Origin: Chlamydiales bacterium | Lineage (GTDB): Bacteria > Chlamydiota > Chlamydiia > Chlamydiales > Rhabdochlamydiaceae | Direction: 5' to 3' | NCBI GenBank assembly: GCA_016185065.1 | Contig: JACPOL010000008.1 | Location: forward strand, 620,001 to 684,000 | DNA length: 64,000 bases | In this document: positions 1 to 9,250 of the stretch, piece after piece | Numbering within the stretch: position 1 is the stretch's first letter | How the letters are laid out: each line of letters opens with the position of its first letter | The notes under the pieces: generated by a model | Database searches by the model: none | Told to the model about the DNA's origin: nothing | What the model saw: only the letters and a program-made list of their open reading frames with translations | Program-made: the position numbers and the translations under genes

Positions 1-1
1 A

Positions 2-427
2 GCCTACGCCTACACCCGCGTTAAACTGGCTCATGGAGCAGAGGAGCGCTTCCGTTTCCTCCTCACCGAGAATAAACGAGATCCCGAAGAGACGATGCTC
101 TCGGAGTATTTTAAAACAATGAGCAAGGTTGTCTCTCAAGCCGATGTTTACGTGATTAGACCTGGCCAGGGCGCTCAGCTGGAAATGAACCTAATGGATC
201 AGGTCTCTCCGCCGAAGGGAGTAGCAAAAAAAGCGAAGGGTAAAAAGGAGAAAAAAGCAGAAGTTCCAGCTCTCCTCCTTCCTCCAACTATTTATGAGAC
301 ATCTACCGACCGCGCACCAGGAGCCGGTGGCCACGAAGAGCTATACCACAGGCCCATGCACCAGGAGCTACCTACTACAACCGCCCCTATTACACCGTCT
401 GAAATACAGGTGAATAAAAATGAGTGA
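2..427 (+). CDS. HflK-like SPFH/band-7 protein, C-terminal part (5' end outside window)
   Basis: The reading frame is open from the first bases of the window and ends at 427, so only the C-terminal 141 residues are present. The start of the visible part reads AYAYTRVKLAHGAEERF, followed by a helical stretch with a TMSKVV segment. This resembles the region of HflK-type SPFH proteins where small-residue and Ala/Glu-rich helices precede a conserved ETM-like motif. Members of that family sit in the inner membrane and modulate the FtsH protease. The last ~75 residues are a low-complexity tail rich in Lys, Pro and Thr. The stop overlaps the start of the next gene by 8 bases, so the two are probably translationally coupled. 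Without the N-terminal membrane anchor and the band-7 core, the family call is tentative. Confidence 0.45.
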   Translation, partial: AYAYTRVKLAHGAEERFRFLLTENKRDPEETMLSEYFKTMSKVVSQADVYVIRPGQGAQLEMNLMDQVSPPKGVAKKAKGKKEKKAEVPALLLPPTIYETSTDRAPGAGGHEELYHRPMHQELPTTTAPITPSEIQVNKNE

Positions 428-899
428 TCAAAACTCACTGACCGTTCAGGACGCCACCTTTTGGAAGCTCAAGCTTCAGGAGAATCTTTCGAATAGACGC
501 GGGACCATGTACCGCTTCCTCGCCTCCTCGCTGCAGCTCCTACTCTTTGGCAATGCCGGCGGCATCGGATTTATCCTGGGCATCTTCCGTACAGGAAATG
601 AACCCCCTGTTGTGCACTGGCTGTGCGTTTCGGCAATCATCGTATTTATGCTCGGCTGCCTCACTTCTGCTGTTACCCTGATTTTTACCAATGCCCTTTC
701 GATGAAAGAGGCGCATGCCGCAGAGACAGCTCTAAATAAGTTGATCAACAATAAGATGAGCGGCGATGAGGCTGCTATGTACATGGACAATACGACCTTC
801 CCTTTAGCAGCGAGGGCCATGGTTTCGGGAATCTGCAGCTTGATTTTCCTTGCAATAGGAGCTGCCCTTGGAGTCGTTCTTCTACTCTTATACTACTAG
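420..899 (+). CDS. Small three-helix membrane protein of unknown function
   Basis: A 159-residue protein that I do not recognise. Three hydrophobic segments are visible, at about residues 35-57, 65-90 and 133-158, with a soluble, charged stretch between the second and third. The N-terminal 30 residues are polar, so the protein is probably anchored in the inner membrane with its N-terminus in the cytoplasm. The start codon lies inside the 3' end of the upstream HflK-like gene and is preceded by an AGGTG ribosome site. This suggests an operon in which the protein works with, or is stabilised by, the band-7 protein. No catalytic motif is visible. Confidence 0.7.
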   Translation: MSDQNSLTVQDATFWKLKLQENLSNRRGTMYRFLASSLQLLLFGNAGGIGFILGIFRTGNEPPVVHWLCVSAIIVFMLGCLTSAVTLIFTNALSMKEAHAAETALNKLINNKMSGDEAAMYMDNTTFPLAARAMVSGICSLIFLAIGAALGVVLLLLYY

Positions 900-1067
900 G
901 CTCACATGATAAAAAAAGTAATACCATTTATCAAAAATAACTGCATTTTTGACAAAGCCGGCGCCCAGAGTTTAAACCAGACGCAGTCGGCGCTGAAGCA
1001 GCTCAACTTGAACAAGTTGAGCGATGCAAGCGGGTTTAAAATATGGGATTGCCGGGGAAGTCATAAA

Positions 1068-2081
1068 ATGAAGTTATTTTTGATAAATAGTATTATCCAG
1101 ATCGCCCTGCTGACTCTCCTCTCTGCTTCTGCTGCGCACGCAGATCAGAAAACCGTTGCAGTCTGTACCCATAGCAGCGGAACCTCTTCTTTCTGGAGCC
1201 TTGTTTATGAAGGGATGAACGCTGCTGGAAGCGACATGGGAATTAAGCCGGTCTATTACGGACTCTTCGATCCTCAAGTTAAAAATATGCCTGGTTATAT
1301 CTCTAAAGCACTAAAAGCTAGTCCAAGTGCACTAATCATTTCGATACCGGATTCAGAACTTCTGAGGCCAAGTATTGAAGAGGCTCAGGGAAAAGGAGTT
1401 CCAGTCATCGCAATTGGCTCAGGCTTTGATGAGTATGCGAGTCTCGGCATCAATACCTTTATTGGAGAGGACTCTTTTGAAGCAGGAGTTATCGCAGGCG
1501 AGCGGATGTTAAAGGCTGGAGTAAGCCGCTTGCTCTGCGTACATGACATTGAAACCGACATCTCAGATAAACGAGAGATTGAAGGAGTTAAAAGCGCATT
1601 TAAGAAGGCCGGTAAAACCGCCTTAACAGTTGCGATCCGCGACAACTCTCCCTCCACTGCTGCTGCCCTTATTGCCACAACACTCTCTATCGACCTCGAT
1701 ATCGATGGCATCATTGCGATGAGCGCCACTGCTGCCCTTCCGTCTATCTATGCGATAAAAGAGCATGGCAAGTATGGAGAGCTTCCTTTTGCAACCTTCG
1801 ATCTATCGGATCATGTCCGCGATGGAATCCAAGCTGGAAAGATTCTGTTCGCTGTCGCTCAGCAGCCCTATCTGGAAGGCTACTTAGCTGTTGCTATAGC
1901 CTCTTATAAATCTGGCGTAATCGATGTCGATCAAGTGATCAAAAAACTCCAAGAAAAGACCGGCTTTAAGTTCACCCCACCCGAATCATTCTCTTTTGAA
2001 AAGGCGCAGAAGGGAGCTATCTTCACCGGCCCCCTCTTCATCACCAAAGAGAACCTCTCCGAACAGGTCAAGTACCAGTAG
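1068..2081 (+). CDS. Periplasmic sugar-binding-type protein (Peripla_BP_4 family)
   Basis: A 337-residue protein with the layout of ribose/xylose-type ABC solute-binding proteins. The mature part starts with a TVAVCTH strand, has repeated alpha/beta units such as ALIISIPDSE, GVPVIAIGSG and GIIAMSATAALPSIYA, and a second lobe starting around the GERML segment. The frame is open back to 906, but ATG 1068 is chosen for two reasons: a GGGGAAG ribosome site precedes it, and it places a typical signal peptide (MKLFLINS to AAHA, about 24 residues) at the N-terminus. It therefore acts in the periplasm. No ABC permease or ATPase of the sugar type lies next to it, which is unusual. It may serve a distant transporter or a sensory role. 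Confidence 0.7.
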   Translation: MKLFLINSIIQIALLTLLSASAAHADQKTVAVCTHSSGTSSFWSLVYEGMNAAGSDMGIKPVYYGLFDPQVKNMPGYISKALKASPSALIISIPDSELLRPSIEEAQGKGVPVIAIGSGFDEYASLGINTFIGEDSFEAGVIAGERMLKAGVSRLLCVHDIETDISDKREIEGVKSAFKKAGKTALTVAIRDNSPSTAAALIATTLSIDLDIDGIIAMSATAALPSIYAIKEHGKYGELPFATFDLSDHVRDGIQAGKILFAVAQQPYLEGYLAVAIASYKSGVIDVDQVIKKLQEKTGFKFTPPESFSFEKAQKGAIFTGPLFITKENLSEQVKYQ

Positions 2082-2095
2082 AAGAAGCTAGAAAC

Positions 2096-2223
2096 TTACA
2101 CAGAGATCACAGAGACAGAGAGAAAGAGGAGAAGATCGTCTTTTCTGCTCTCCGCAGAAAAGATGGATGCTCTGCCGCTTCGCGGCAATTTTTTTCTCTT
2201 CTTTCTCTGTGATCTCTGTGTAA
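2096..2223. repeat. Inverted repeat with 19-bp perfect arms between convergent genes
   Basis: The arms at 2096-2114 and 2205-2223 (TTACACAGAGATCACAGAG and its exact complement) bracket about 90 bases. Inside are two shorter hairpins: TTTTCTGC/GCAGAAAA at 2141-2161 and GCCGC/GCGGC near 2174-2186. It lies between the end of the binding-protein gene and the end of the leftward metal ABC operon. It could act as a bidirectional terminator or be a small palindromic mobile repeat. Confidence 0.75.
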
Positions 2224-2261
2224 AATTCTCCTCCCTTTCCTCTCTTCCCTTCTCTCCTCTT

Positions 2262-3074
2262 TTAAAGGGAGAGCTGGCGGAGGCCAATGTAGGTGCCAAA
2301 GCTGAGAGCGCTGATCCAGAACGAGACCGGCAGGTTTGTAAAGTATGCAAGAATAATACCCGCCCAGACCACAGCGATGCCGATTCCAATTGAGAGCCAG
2401 ATCCCGCTCCAGAACCTACGCGTGCAGCAGAGCGCTGCGGCCGCAGGGCCGATCAGAAGGGTGAATACCAGTAGGATCCCCACCACCTGACTCGCCTCTG
2501 TTACAGCAACTGCCACTAGCATAAGAAATAGAATAGAGACCAGGCGAAGAGAGAGACCTTTTGCTTCGGCAAGTTCAGGTTCAAGGCTCACGAAAAGAAT
2601 GCGTTTTGCAAGTAGAGCAATCCCCACAATGCTGACAACCGAATAGATCAGCATCATGTTGATTAGATGGTTAGATACACCGAATAGATCGCCAAACAGG
2701 ATCGCCATCGCCTGTCCAGCATAGTTTGTATAAAAGTGGAGAAAGAGAACCCCAAGTCCCAAAGAAAAAGCGAGCGTCACTCCAATGGCCACATCGCTTT
2801 TTGACGCCCTTTCGCCAATGCTCCCCATTCCAATCGCGGCAAGCAGAGTTAAAATAAGCTGACCCGTGCTCGGAGAGAGGCCGACAAGTCCCGCGCCTGC
2901 TGCGCCGGCAAAGGCGATATGACTTAGTGCATGGCCTGCAAAATTCTGGCTGCGTAGCACGATAAAATAGCCGACAATTGCCGAGACGATAGCAGCAAGC
3001 GTACCCGCAATGAACGCATTGCGCATGAACTCGTAGGCAAATAGACTACTTGTTGTGAGTGTGGTATCCATCAT
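2262..3074 (-). CDS. ABC-3 family metal transporter, membrane permease subunit
   Basis: A 270-residue integral membrane protein of the ZnuB/MntB/TroC type. Hydrophobic helices cover nearly all of the sequence. Near the N-terminus is a GYFIVLRSQNFAGHALSHIAFAG segment, which contains the conserved Gly/His-rich motif of metal permeases. It would form the inner-membrane channel for Zn2+ or Mn2+/Fe uptake with the ATPase and binding protein encoded just upstream. Its start (two adjacent ATGs, 3074 and 3071) lies inside the 3' end of the ATPase gene with a 29-base overlap. I see no good ribosome site there, so expression probably depends on coupling. Which metal is carried cannot be read from the sequence. 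Confidence 0.88.
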   Translation of the reverse strand: MMDTTLTTSSLFAYEFMRNAFIAGTLAAIVSAIVGYFIVLRSQNFAGHALSHIAFAGAAGAGLVGLSPSTGQLILTLLAAIGMGSIGERASKSDVAIGVTLAFSLGLGVLFLHFYTNYAGQAMAILFGDLFGVSNHLINMMLIYSVVSIVGIALLAKRILFVSLEPELAEAKGLSLRLVSILFLMLVAVAVTEASQVVGILLVFTLLIGPAAAALCCTRRFWSGIWLSIGIGIAVVWAGIILAYFTNLPVSFWISALSFGTYIGLRQLSL

Positions 3075-3864
3075 TGAAGTGGGGGTGGTGTACGTTAAAA
3101 CAGCCTGTATTTTTGTGCATGACCCAAATATTATCGCCTGAGTGAACCACTTCTATGTGGGTATTGTATAGTTCACTCAGTATCTCGCTTGTTACAACTT
3201 CCTCTACCGCGCCTATTACCATCTTGCCATTTCCGAGATAGAGGATTCGGTCCATGATATGAAGCAGTGGATTGATATCGTGTGCGGTAAATAGAACAGT
3301 GATCTTGAGCTGCCTCTGGATCGATTGAACCAGGTTGATAATATTCTCCTGCTGGTGAGGATCGAGGTTGCTCAGCGGCTCATCCAGAAGAAGAATATTG
3401 GGCTTTCCCAGAAGGGCCTGAGCAAGAGCCAGCCTCTGCCTCTCCCCTCCAGAACACTCAAAGAAGGGCCTATCTACGTAATCCCTCATGCCGACGAGCT
3501 CGATCACCCGCTCGATCTGTTCAGCATCCTCTTTTGATACGCGAGGCACTCCCCATCCCGTTCCATGCAGGGTGGCAGCGAGGTATGATCTTCCCGATAG
3601 GGGCAGCATCTGCGCCTCTCTTCTTACCTGCGGCATATACCCGATATCGCAATTGCCAGTCTCTGGCGGTCTACTGTTTACGAGTAGAGTTCCGCTCTCA
3701 GGCTTGATGAGCCCTAAAATCAGACGCAAAAGAGTGCTTTTGCCAGCGCCATTTGGACCAAAAATCCCAATAAATTCGCCTGGACGAATCTCGCCAGAGA
3801 CCTCTTTTAAGATCGCTTTATGATGAAATGAAAAGGTCACCTTCTCAAATGAAATTGAACCCAA
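3046..3864 (-). CDS. ABC-3 family metal transporter, ATP-binding subunit
   Basis: A 272-residue ABC ATPase. It has the Walker A motif GPNGAGKST (about residues 36-44), the signature SGGERQRLALAQA, Walker B ILLLDEP and the following LSNLDP D-loop, and a switch His in TAHDINPL. Unusually, the last 30 residues are rich in His (HHPHFNDGYHTH), which could bind the transported metal or sense its level. The start is a TTG that directly follows the TGA of the binding-protein gene (TGATTG), so the two are translationally coupled. It energises the permease encoded by the next, overlapping gene. Confidence 0.9.
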   Translation of the reverse strand: MGSISFEKVTFSFHHKAILKEVSGEIRPGEFIGIFGPNGAGKSTLLRLILGLIKPESGTLLVNSRPPETGNCDIGYMPQVRREAQMLPLSGRSYLAATLHGTGWGVPRVSKEDAEQIERVIELVGMRDYVDRPFFECSGGERQRLALAQALLGKPNILLLDEPLSNLDPHQQENIINLVQSIQRQLKITVLFTAHDINPLLHIMDRILYLGNGKMVIGAVEEVVTSEILSELYNTHIEVVHSGDNIWVMHKNTGCFNVHHPHFNDGYHTHNK

Positions 3865-4725
3865 TCAGCGCTCCTCTCTCAAGGCGGTTTCTAGTTGATC
3901 CAATTCACCCGTTATCCACTGGATATAATCTTTTCCCACCGGCTGCGTCTCGCTTATGCCAACAACTGCAACCTTCGACTGCCTTGCCAGATTCTGCATC
4001 CGTTCCGTGATCGGATTAGAGACCTGGTTGTTGTAGATAAGCACCTTCACTGCGCGCGTCTTAAGCCTGTTTTCAAAATCTGCGATATTCTTAGCACTTG
4101 GCTCGGTGTCATTCATTACACTCAGCTGAAACCCCTCTCCAAACATCTTCAGACCAAGGGCGTCTGCCATGTAATTAAACACGGGCTCTGTTGCGCAGAT
4201 CGGACTCCCTGCGTAACTCTTTTTCATCCGCTCGATCTGATCTGTTATTTCAGTGTAGCTGGTATTAAATTCGCCGAGCCTCTGATTAAAGTACTCCTTA
4301 TGCTCGGGGTCCAACTCCCCCAGCTTTACCGCAAGCTCCTTCGCATAGGCTGGCATCGTAGCAGGGTCGTACCAGATGTGGGGATTGTCTCCCATCTTCT
4401 TTCCGACAAGATCAGCTACGCAGATGGTCACTCTCTTCCTCTTTGAATTCGCCGAAATTAAATTATTCATCCAGGCGTCGTAGCCGATGCCGTTGTAGAC
4501 CAGCATCTGGGCATCTGCAACCCCTTTGGCTACATCTGCATTGCTGCTAAAAAGGTGAGGATCTTGATTTGGATTGCTCATGATGCTGAGCACTTTGACG
4601 TAAGGCCCACCGATCTGGGTTGCGAGCTCTCCGTAAAAATTCTCCGTCGCTACAATGCGAACCTCTGCAATCAGGCAGATCTGCATAGAACATAGAAGTG
4701 CGCAGAGAAGTCTTGTTATAGGCAT
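3865..4725 (-). CDS. Periplasmic metal-binding protein of ABC transporter (ZnuA/TroA family)
   Basis: A 286-residue cluster A-I binding protein with an N-terminal signal peptide (about 20 residues) and the VATENFYGELATQIGG opening typical of ZnuA-like proteins. Metal ligands are visible as His in NQDPHLF, His in NPHIWYDP, and the conserved acidic region near the end. The long His-rich loop of zinc-specific ZnuA proteins is absent here; a His-rich tail occurs instead on the partner ATPase. It is the first gene of the leftward three-gene operon (binding protein, ATPase, permease). Metal specificity (Zn versus Mn/Fe) is open. Chlamydiae also have a second, Ytg-type iron system, which is not seen in this window. 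Confidence 0.88.
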   Translation of the reverse strand: MPITRLLCALLCSMQICLIAEVRIVATENFYGELATQIGGPYVKVLSIMSNPNQDPHLFSSNADVAKGVADAQMLVYNGIGYDAWMNNLISANSKRKRVTICVADLVGKKMGDNPHIWYDPATMPAYAKELAVKLGELDPEHKEYFNQRLGEFNTSYTEITDQIERMKKSYAGSPICATEPVFNYMADALGLKMFGEGFQLSVMNDTEPSAKNIADFENRLKTRAVKVLIYNNQVSNPITERMQNLARQSKVAVVGISETQPVGKDYIQWITGELDQLETALREER

Positions 4726-4756
4726 TGTCTCGATGTACCCAAGCGAGAATATATAG

Positions 4757-5596
4757 TCAAGGAGGAGTCAGCAGGTGATCAAACTGTCGGATCAGAGGAT
4801 GAGTCTTTCGAGCATTTCTCACCCATTCAATATGCCCCGGATAGTGCTTGCTATAGTAGATCCAGGAGTCTGTCCAGAGGGTTACTGGATCGTTTTTTAT
4901 CTTTTGGAATACGGGATAGAGATCCTCTCTTACCAGAAAAGTATTTATCGTGAAGCAGACGGGCCTATACCCTAACCTTTTCGCCTCTTCAAAAACAACT
5001 GGCAGAGGCTGATTTAGATCTTGAGCTGCAACCTCATCGGGAATTCGAGTCGTCAAATGGGGCGACCAGTAGACGCCCCCTTCGACAATGATGATCTTCG
5101 GTTTGCATCTCAGCGTTTCAAGAATCAGATAGTCTGAGCCATCGATATCGATCGAGAGAACATCGATCTCCTCTTTTGGAAAGTACTGAGCAGCTATCAG
5201 ATCGAACATCTTTCCTCTGCAATCCAAGGGATCACAGCTTACAAACTCGTTGATCAGCATAACCTGCGGAATATCCCTGCAATTCTCCTTTGCTTTCTCA
5301 AAAAGACTCGGCGACGCTTCGATGAATGCACCTCTCCATCCCCTCTCGGCAAGAAATCTCGTATTTGAAAGGTAGCGTCCATCGGCAGCTCCAAACTCCA
5401 CAAAAAAGCCGCTCTTGATATCCAGACGTTTTAAGATCTCCTCTAGGATTCCCTCCTCTCCAAACTGGGAGTAGATGCTCTTTGCTTTATGCAACAGACT
5501 CTGCTTCTGAATTTTTTTCGGAAAAATTTCTTGTTCTGCTTGAACTTGGGAAAAATAGAAAAACGCGAGAATCGTTAACGAGAGCAGCTTCTTCAT
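4757..5596 (-). CDS. Exported FkbM-like SAM-dependent methyltransferase
   Basis: A 279-residue protein of the FkbM methyltransferase superfamily. An [13 protein letters not shown] segment leads into the SAM-binding motif I VEFGAADG (residues 66-73), then a Rossmann pattern with FIEASP (motif II acidic residue) and [14 protein letters not shown] (Asp149/Asp151). FkbM enzymes methylate sugar or antibiotic hydroxyls in the cytoplasm, yet this protein starts with a clean signal peptide ending near QVQA (residue 20). The start is supported by a GAGGTG ribosome site. An exported methyltransferase is odd because SAM is not expected in the periplasm. It may be secreted further into the host, or use only the fold. 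The gene stands alone between the metal operon and divergent clpB. Confidence 0.75.
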   Translation of the reverse strand: MKKLLSLTILAFFYFSQVQAEQEIFPKKIQKQSLLHKAKSIYSQFGEEGILEEILKRLDIKSGFFVEFGAADGRYLSNTRFLAERGWRGAFIEASPSLFEKAKENCRDIPQVMLINEFVSCDPLDCRGKMFDLIAAQYFPKEEIDVLSIDIDGSDYLILETLRCKPKIIIVEGGVYWSPHLTTRIPDEVAAQDLNQPLPVVFEEAKRLGYRPVCFTINTFLVREDLYPVFQKIKNDPVTLWTDSWIYYSKHYPGHIEWVRNARKTHPLIRQFDHLLTPP

Positions 5597-5683
5597 ATGG
5601 ACACCTCAACCAGAGAATTAATTTGTCCTAATGTGCTATTATTCTGAAAACTTTGACAAGTTTTTTCTTAATGGGGTTCTCTT

Positions 5684-8272
5684 ATGACACAGGAATTTTC
5701 AGAAGCGGTTGTAAACTCGATCCAAGAAGCTCTCTCCTATGCAAAGACGCAGGGGCATACTGAAATTACTGAAAACCATCTTCTCAGAGCTCTTCTCCTC
5801 GATTCTGAAGGATATTTTGTCTCCATTTGCAAAGTCGTTGGATCGGATCCATCACTGCTACTCAGGCAGGTTGAAGAAGCGATGAAGACGCTACCAACCT
5901 ACACAGGCTCTCCGAGCGAGCCGAGAGCCTCAATGGGCCTGCAGCAGAGAATTCAAGAAGCAGAAAAAATAGCCAAAGCCTGGAAAGACACCTACATCAG
6001 CAGCGACCACCTCTTTTTAAGTTTTTGGGAGAAGCCCATCGAGCCCTTCGCTTCCTGGAAAAAGCTCTCGAAAAAAACCCTCAAAGATGTAGAAGCTGAA
6101 ATTAAAAATCTAAGAGGTTCAAGACATATGGACTCCCCCAACTCCGAAGGCAATCTGAAAGCTCTAGAAAAATTTTGCAAAAATCTAACCAACCTCGCAA
6201 GAGAAGGAAAGCTGGATCCCGTCATCGGCCGCGATGAAGAGATCAGAAGAACCATGCAGGTCCTCTCGCGCCGCACAAAGAACAACCCGATGCTCATCGG
6301 CGAGCCTGGCGTTGGAAAAACAGCCATAGCAGAAGGCCTTGCCCATAAGATTATCCAAGATGACGTCCCCGACTCGCTTAAGAACAAAGAGCTCATGGCC
6401 CTCGACATGGGCAGCCTCATTGCCGGAACCAAGTACCGCGGTGAGTTCGAAGAGAGGCTCAAAGGAATCCTCACTGAAATCGAGAAGAGCGAGGGCAATA
6501 TCATCCTCTTCATCGACGAGGTTCATACTCTAATCGGAGCGGGAGCAACAGAAGGATCGATGGATGCAGCCAACCTCTTGAAGCCCGCGCTCGCACGAGG
6601 CCTGCTCCATTGCATTGGAGCCACAACCCTCGGAGAGTATCAGAAATACATTGAAAAAGACCCCGCACTTGAGCGCAGATTCCAGCCCGTTTTCGTCTCT
6701 GAGCCCTCCGTTGAAGATGCGATTGCCATTCTACGCGGACTCAAAGAGAGGTATGAGATCTTCCATGGCGTGCGGATTACTGAAGCTGCTCTCCATGCCG
6801 CAGTCACCCTATCCGCTAGATACATCACAGACCGCCGCCTTCCTGATAAAGCGATCGACCTCATCGATGAAGCAGCAAGCCTCATCCGCATGCAGATCGG
6901 AAGCCTCCCTCTACCCATCGAGAGAAAAGAGCGCGAGCTCGCCTCTTTAATCGTCAAGCAAGAGGCGCTCAAACGTGAAGGCATGGATGCCGAAGCAAAA
7001 GAGGCAGAAAAGGAGATCGCTCAGCGCAAAGAGGAGCTCTCGATACTCCGCGGAAAGTGGAACGAGGAGAAAAAACTCATACAGATCCTCAAAGAGAAGA
7101 AAGACGAGCTTGAAAAGCTCCGCTTCCAAGAAGAGGAAGCCGAACGCAAACCCGATTACAATAAAGTCGCCGAGATCCGTTATAGCCAGATCCCCGCTAC
7201 GCAAAAGCAGATCGAAGAGGCGCAGAATAAACTGAATAAACTTCCCGAGCGCTTACTGCAAGAGGAGGTCGACGAGAACCTCATCGCTCAGATCGTCGCA
7301 AAATGGACCGGCGTCCCCGTTGAAAAAATGCTCGAGAAAGAGGCAGAGAAGATCCTCCATCTCGAAAAATTTCTAGAAGAGCGCGTCATCGGACAGCCCA
7401 TTGCGATCAGAGCAGTCTCTGAAGCGATCCGCAGGTCGCGCGCAGGACTCAATGACCCAAATAGACCCATCGGAGCCTTCCTCTTTGTCGGCCCCACAGG
7501 AGTCGGTAAAACAGAACTTGTAAAAGCCCTTGCCGAGCAGCTCTTTAATAACGAAGAGGCGATCGTCAGGCTCGATATGTCCGAATACATGGAGAAGCAT
7601 AGCATCTCTCGCCTTGTAGGCTCTCCTCCGGGATATGTTGGCTATGAAGAGGGAGGACAGCTCACAGAAGCCCTTAGACGCAGACCCTACTCCGTTGTGC
7701 TACTCGATGAGATCGAAAAGGCCCACCGCGACGTCTACAATATTCTTCTGCAAATTTTTGATGAGGGACACATCACAGATAGCAAAGGCCGCAGGGTCAA
7801 CTGCAAAAACGCCCTCTTTATCATGACCTCCAACCTCGGCTCAGATCTTCTTCTGAAGAAGCATGCTGACACGAAAGAAGAGCTCTTGGAGATCCTAGAC
7901 CCCGTCATCAAAGCCCACTTCAACCCCGAGTTCATCAACCGCTTAGACGACATCCTCCCCTTCCTGCCCCTCAAGCTCGAAGACATGGAAAAGATCGTCG
8001 TCCTGCAGCTCGAGCACGTTGCAGACAGACTTGCCGAACGACACATCACCCTCAAGTGGGAGCCCAAAGTCGTCGAATACCTCGCGGAGAAGGGCTACGA
8101 CCCAGACTTTGGCGCACGCCCTCTCAAGCGGCTCATCCAATCCCAGGTCGTCAACCTCTTTGCCAACGCCCTCCTCGCAGGAAAGATCCCGCCCCACAGT
8201 CACCTCCTGCTCATTGGGCGCAAAGAGAAAGACCGCCTCATCCTCGACTACAAAGTAGAACCCGCGGAGTAA
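5684..8272 (+). CDS. clpB: ClpB disaggregase (AAA+ chaperone)
   Basis: An 862-residue protein of normal ClpB length. It has an N-terminal Clp-N domain, a first AAA+ module with Walker A GEPGVGKT and Walker B LFIDEVH, and a long coiled-coil middle domain (about residues 400-530, rich in Glu/Lys). The second AAA+ module has Walker A GPTGVGKT and the [12 protein letters not shown] pore loop, followed by the C-terminal D2 small domain. It forms a hexamer that, with DnaK, pulls proteins out of aggregates after heat stress. The start at 5684 follows a weak GGGG ribosome site. I looked for a CIRCE element upstream and did not find one. Four bases separate it from the esterase gene, so the two may be cotranscribed. 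Confidence 0.97.
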   Translation: MTQEFSEAVVNSIQEALSYAKTQGHTEITENHLLRALLLDSEGYFVSICKVVGSDPSLLLRQVEEAMKTLPTYTGSPSEPRASMGLQQRIQEAEKIAKAWKDTYISSDHLFLSFWEKPIEPFASWKKLSKKTLKDVEAEIKNLRGSRHMDSPNSEGNLKALEKFCKNLTNLAREGKLDPVIGRDEEIRRTMQVLSRRTKNNPMLIGEPGVGKTAIAEGLAHKIIQDDVPDSLKNKELMALDMGSLIAGTKYRGEFEERLKGILTEIEKSEGNIILFIDEVHTLIGAGATEGSMDAANLLKPALARGLLHCIGATTLGEYQKYIEKDPALERRFQPVFVSEPSVEDAIAILRGLKERYEIFHGVRITEAALHAAVTLSARYITDRRLPDKAIDLIDEAASLIRMQIGSLPLPIERKERELASLIVKQEALKREGMDAEAKEAEKEIAQRKEELSILRGKWNEEKKLIQILKEKKDELEKLRFQEEEAERKPDYNKVAEIRYSQIPATQKQIEEAQNKLNKLPERLLQEEVDENLIAQIVAKWTGVPVEKMLEKEAEKILHLEKFLEERVIGQPIAIRAVSEAIRRSRAGLNDPNRPIGAFLFVGPTGVGKTELVKALAEQLFNNEEAIVRLDMSEYMEKHSISRLVGSPPGYVGYEEGGQLTEALRRRPYSVVLLDEIEKAHRDVYNILLQIFDEGHITDSKGRRVNCKNALFIMTSNLGSDLLLKKHADTKEELLEILDPVIKAHFNPEFINRLDDILPFLPLKLEDMEKIVVLQLEHVADRLAERHITLKWEPKVVEYLAEKGYDPDFGARPLKRLIQSQVVNLFANALLAGKIPPHSHLLLIGRKEKDRLILDYKVEPAE

Positions 8273-8276
8273 CACA

Positions 8277-9239
8277 ATGAAGAGTCGATTGCTACTCTCA
8301 CTTTCTCTGCTTGGATCGATAACGCTTGCCCAGTGCACATCTAATCAGCCAACGATTTGGGAGATAGATCCGCACGATGTGCGCAAGCAGATCAATGAGA
8401 AGATCATGTCGATCCCGGCAGAACAGCCTGAGGTCTACTCTTCGAAGGATCTAACGATAGAGCGAGAAGGAGTCTCCGTCCCCTTGCGCATCTATACGCC
8501 AGATAGCTCCTCCAAAGAGCTTCCGATAATCCTCTTTATCCATGGAGGCGCCTGGGTTGCAGGAAGTCTAGACACGCACGACAACCTAGCTCGCTATCTC
8601 TGCCGAGGAGCACAGGCAGTAGTAGTCTCTGTCGGCTACCTCAACTCGCCTGAAGGCAAATTTCCCCTCCCCCTTGAGCAGTGCTATCAGGCGCTTTTAT
8701 GGACGGTAGAACACGCAAGTGAGCTCCGGGGAAGAAAAGAGGCACTCGCCGTCGTTGGCGATAGCGCCGGCGGCAACTTCACTGCAGCCCTCTGCCTCCT
8801 GGCTAGAGACCGAAGCGGCCCTCCCATCAATCTACAAGTGTTGATTAATCCCTCCCCCGACCTTACCGGCGGCGGCACCCTAGAGAGAAAGAATGACAAG
8901 GTGGATATCATCCGCTGGTATGCTACTCAATACCTCGCAAATCCTGCCGATGCAAACAACCCCTACGTCTCGCCCATCCTTGCGAAAGATCTTAGCAGAC
9001 TTCCCGAAGCTCTCGTGCTCTTAGCTGAAAAGGATGACCTGCGTGCAGATGGCCAGAAGTACGCAGACCGCCTGCGCGCCGCAGGAGTAAGAACCAATAT
9101 CTACACTCAGTGGGATATCGGCCACCTCGCAGGTAGCGGCGCACGCGCCTCTTCCCAAGCCCAAGAGTCGCTCGATGTCGCCGTCGCCGCACTCCGCGGC
9201 GCCTTCCGCCGCAGTACTCTGCCCCCAAAATCCTCGTAA
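8277..9239 (+). CDS. Exported alpha/beta-hydrolase of the HSL esterase family
   Basis: A 320-residue esterase/lipase of the hormone-sensitive-lipase type. The oxyanion-hole motif HGGAW is at residues 89-93, the nucleophile elbow GDSAGG at 161-166 (Ser163), an acid residue lies in EKDDLRADG and the catalytic His in IGHLAG. The N-terminus is a signal peptide ending around LAQC, where Cys20 could be lipidated, though Gln before the Cys is a poor lipobox. It would hydrolyse short acyl esters in the periplasm or at the outer membrane. It sits 4 bases after clpB and 11 before the LOG-family gene. A cytoplasmic relative is encoded at 17831-18823. Confidence 0.85.
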   Translation: MKSRLLLSLSLLGSITLAQCTSNQPTIWEIDPHDVRKQINEKIMSIPAEQPEVYSSKDLTIEREGVSVPLRIYTPDSSSKELPIILFIHGGAWVAGSLDTHDNLARYLCRGAQAVVVSVGYLNSPEGKFPLPLEQCYQALLWTVEHASELRGRKEALAVVGDSAGGNFTAALCLLARDRSGPPINLQVLINPSPDLTGGGTLERKNDKVDIIRWYATQYLANPADANNPYVSPILAKDLSRLPEALVLLAEKDDLRADGQKYADRLRAAGVRTNIYTQWDIGHLAGSGARASSQAQESLDVAVAALRGAFRRSTLPPKSS

Positions 9240-9250
9240 CAAGGAGAGAT

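Noticed and set aside
906-1067. N-terminal extension of the sugar-type binding protein
   Set aside because: It would bury the clear signal peptide; a good ribosome site precedes ATG 1068.
2163-2393. Short reading frames in both strands near the metal permease end
   Set aside because: They are shadows of an inverted repeat and of the permease gene.
5597-5683. CIRCE heat-shock operator before clpB
   Set aside because: No TTAGCACTC-N9-GAGTGCTAA-like palindrome is visible.
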